Shown piece after piece: positions 63,981-64,000 of a stretch of DNA of 64,000 bases (the stretch's first letter is position 1; the number at the start of each line of letters is the position of its first letter). The stretch lies in the NCBI RefSeq assembly GCF_001660705.2, contig NZ_LYBV02000026.1:278000-341999 (forward strand), given 5' to 3'. The DNA comes from Saccharicrinis aurantiacus. GTDB lineage: Bacteria > Bacteroidota > Bacteroidia > Bacteroidales > Marinilabiliaceae. Under the pieces are notes generated by a model. It was given only the letters and a program-made list of their open reading frames with translations, ran no database searches and was not told the origin of the DNA. The translations under genes were made by a program, and so were the position numbers.

Positions 63981-64000
63981 TTAAAGTGTTCGTCCCCCCC

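Noticed and set aside
63994..64000. Run of C at the window end
   Set aside because: It is cut off by the edge; no conclusion is possible.
1..64000. tRNA, rRNA, CRISPR array, insertion sequence or integrase
   Set aside because: None seen by reading; no transposase-like protein is present among the open frames. A covariance-model search was not possible.

Overview
The window looks like part of a marine, polysaccharide-degrading Bacteroidota chromosome, perhaps Marinilabiliales-like (the order is an inference). Direct signs are a SusC/SusD pair, a hybrid two-component regulator with a Reg_prop sensor, four S1-type sulfatases, many signal-peptide or lipoprotein glycosidases, a type IX secretion C-terminal sorting domain, and promoters of the Bacteroidota form TTTG-N19/20-TAnnTTTG. 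Local base composition varies strongly, from about 23% to 55% G+C in 60-base samples that I counted. I saw no rRNA, tRNA, CRISPR array or insertion sequence.

Left part (1-25905): the 3' part of a sugar ABC solute-binding protein gene and a MaoC-like gene; two AraC regulators with a sulfatase (minus strand); then a long plus-strand run that reads as an exo-acting catabolic cassette for a red-algal galactan (agar/porphyran type). It holds two tandem GH2 beta-galactosidase-like enzymes, a beta-helix protein, a GH117 3,6-anhydro-L-galactosidase, a GH2 mannosidase-like enzyme, GH29, sulfatase, GH29, and then tagaturonate reductase (UxaB) and altronate dehydratase (UxaA). The GH117 gene points to agaro/porphyran oligosaccharides. 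The two GH29 enzymes could release L-galactose rather than L-fucose, and UxaB/UxaA would then be the lower part of an L-galactonate > tagaturonate > altronate > KDG route.

Middle part (26026-38000): a prolyl oligopeptidase, a base-compositionally distinct sulfatase, a radical SAM protein, a frameshifted plug-domain lipoprotein, and a minus-strand pair of sulfatase and large T9SS-secreted BNR-repeat protein. Two dispersed-repeat-like elements lie in intergenic DNA (24288-24368 and 30336-30480).

Right-middle (38465-51761): a complete Sus-type uptake locus (HTCS regulator, SusC, SusD, two surface lipoproteins) ending in a strong terminator, followed by two tandem paralogous periplasmic helical proteins, each made of two copies of the same unit.

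Right end (52893-63980): a strong consensus promoter leads into a three-gene run with a fourth gene at its end: a secreted helical-repeat-like protein, a 1508-residue secreted protein of unknown function, a 1554-residue TANFOR-domain protein with a metallopeptidase HELAH motif and a C-terminal R-S-E ADP-ribosyltransferase-like domain, and, one base downstream, a small helical protein that is a candidate immunity protein. Base composition drops abruptly inside the TANFOR gene at about 61,450, as expected if the toxin tip and its immunity gene were swapped in as a module. This is the most novel-looking system in the window.
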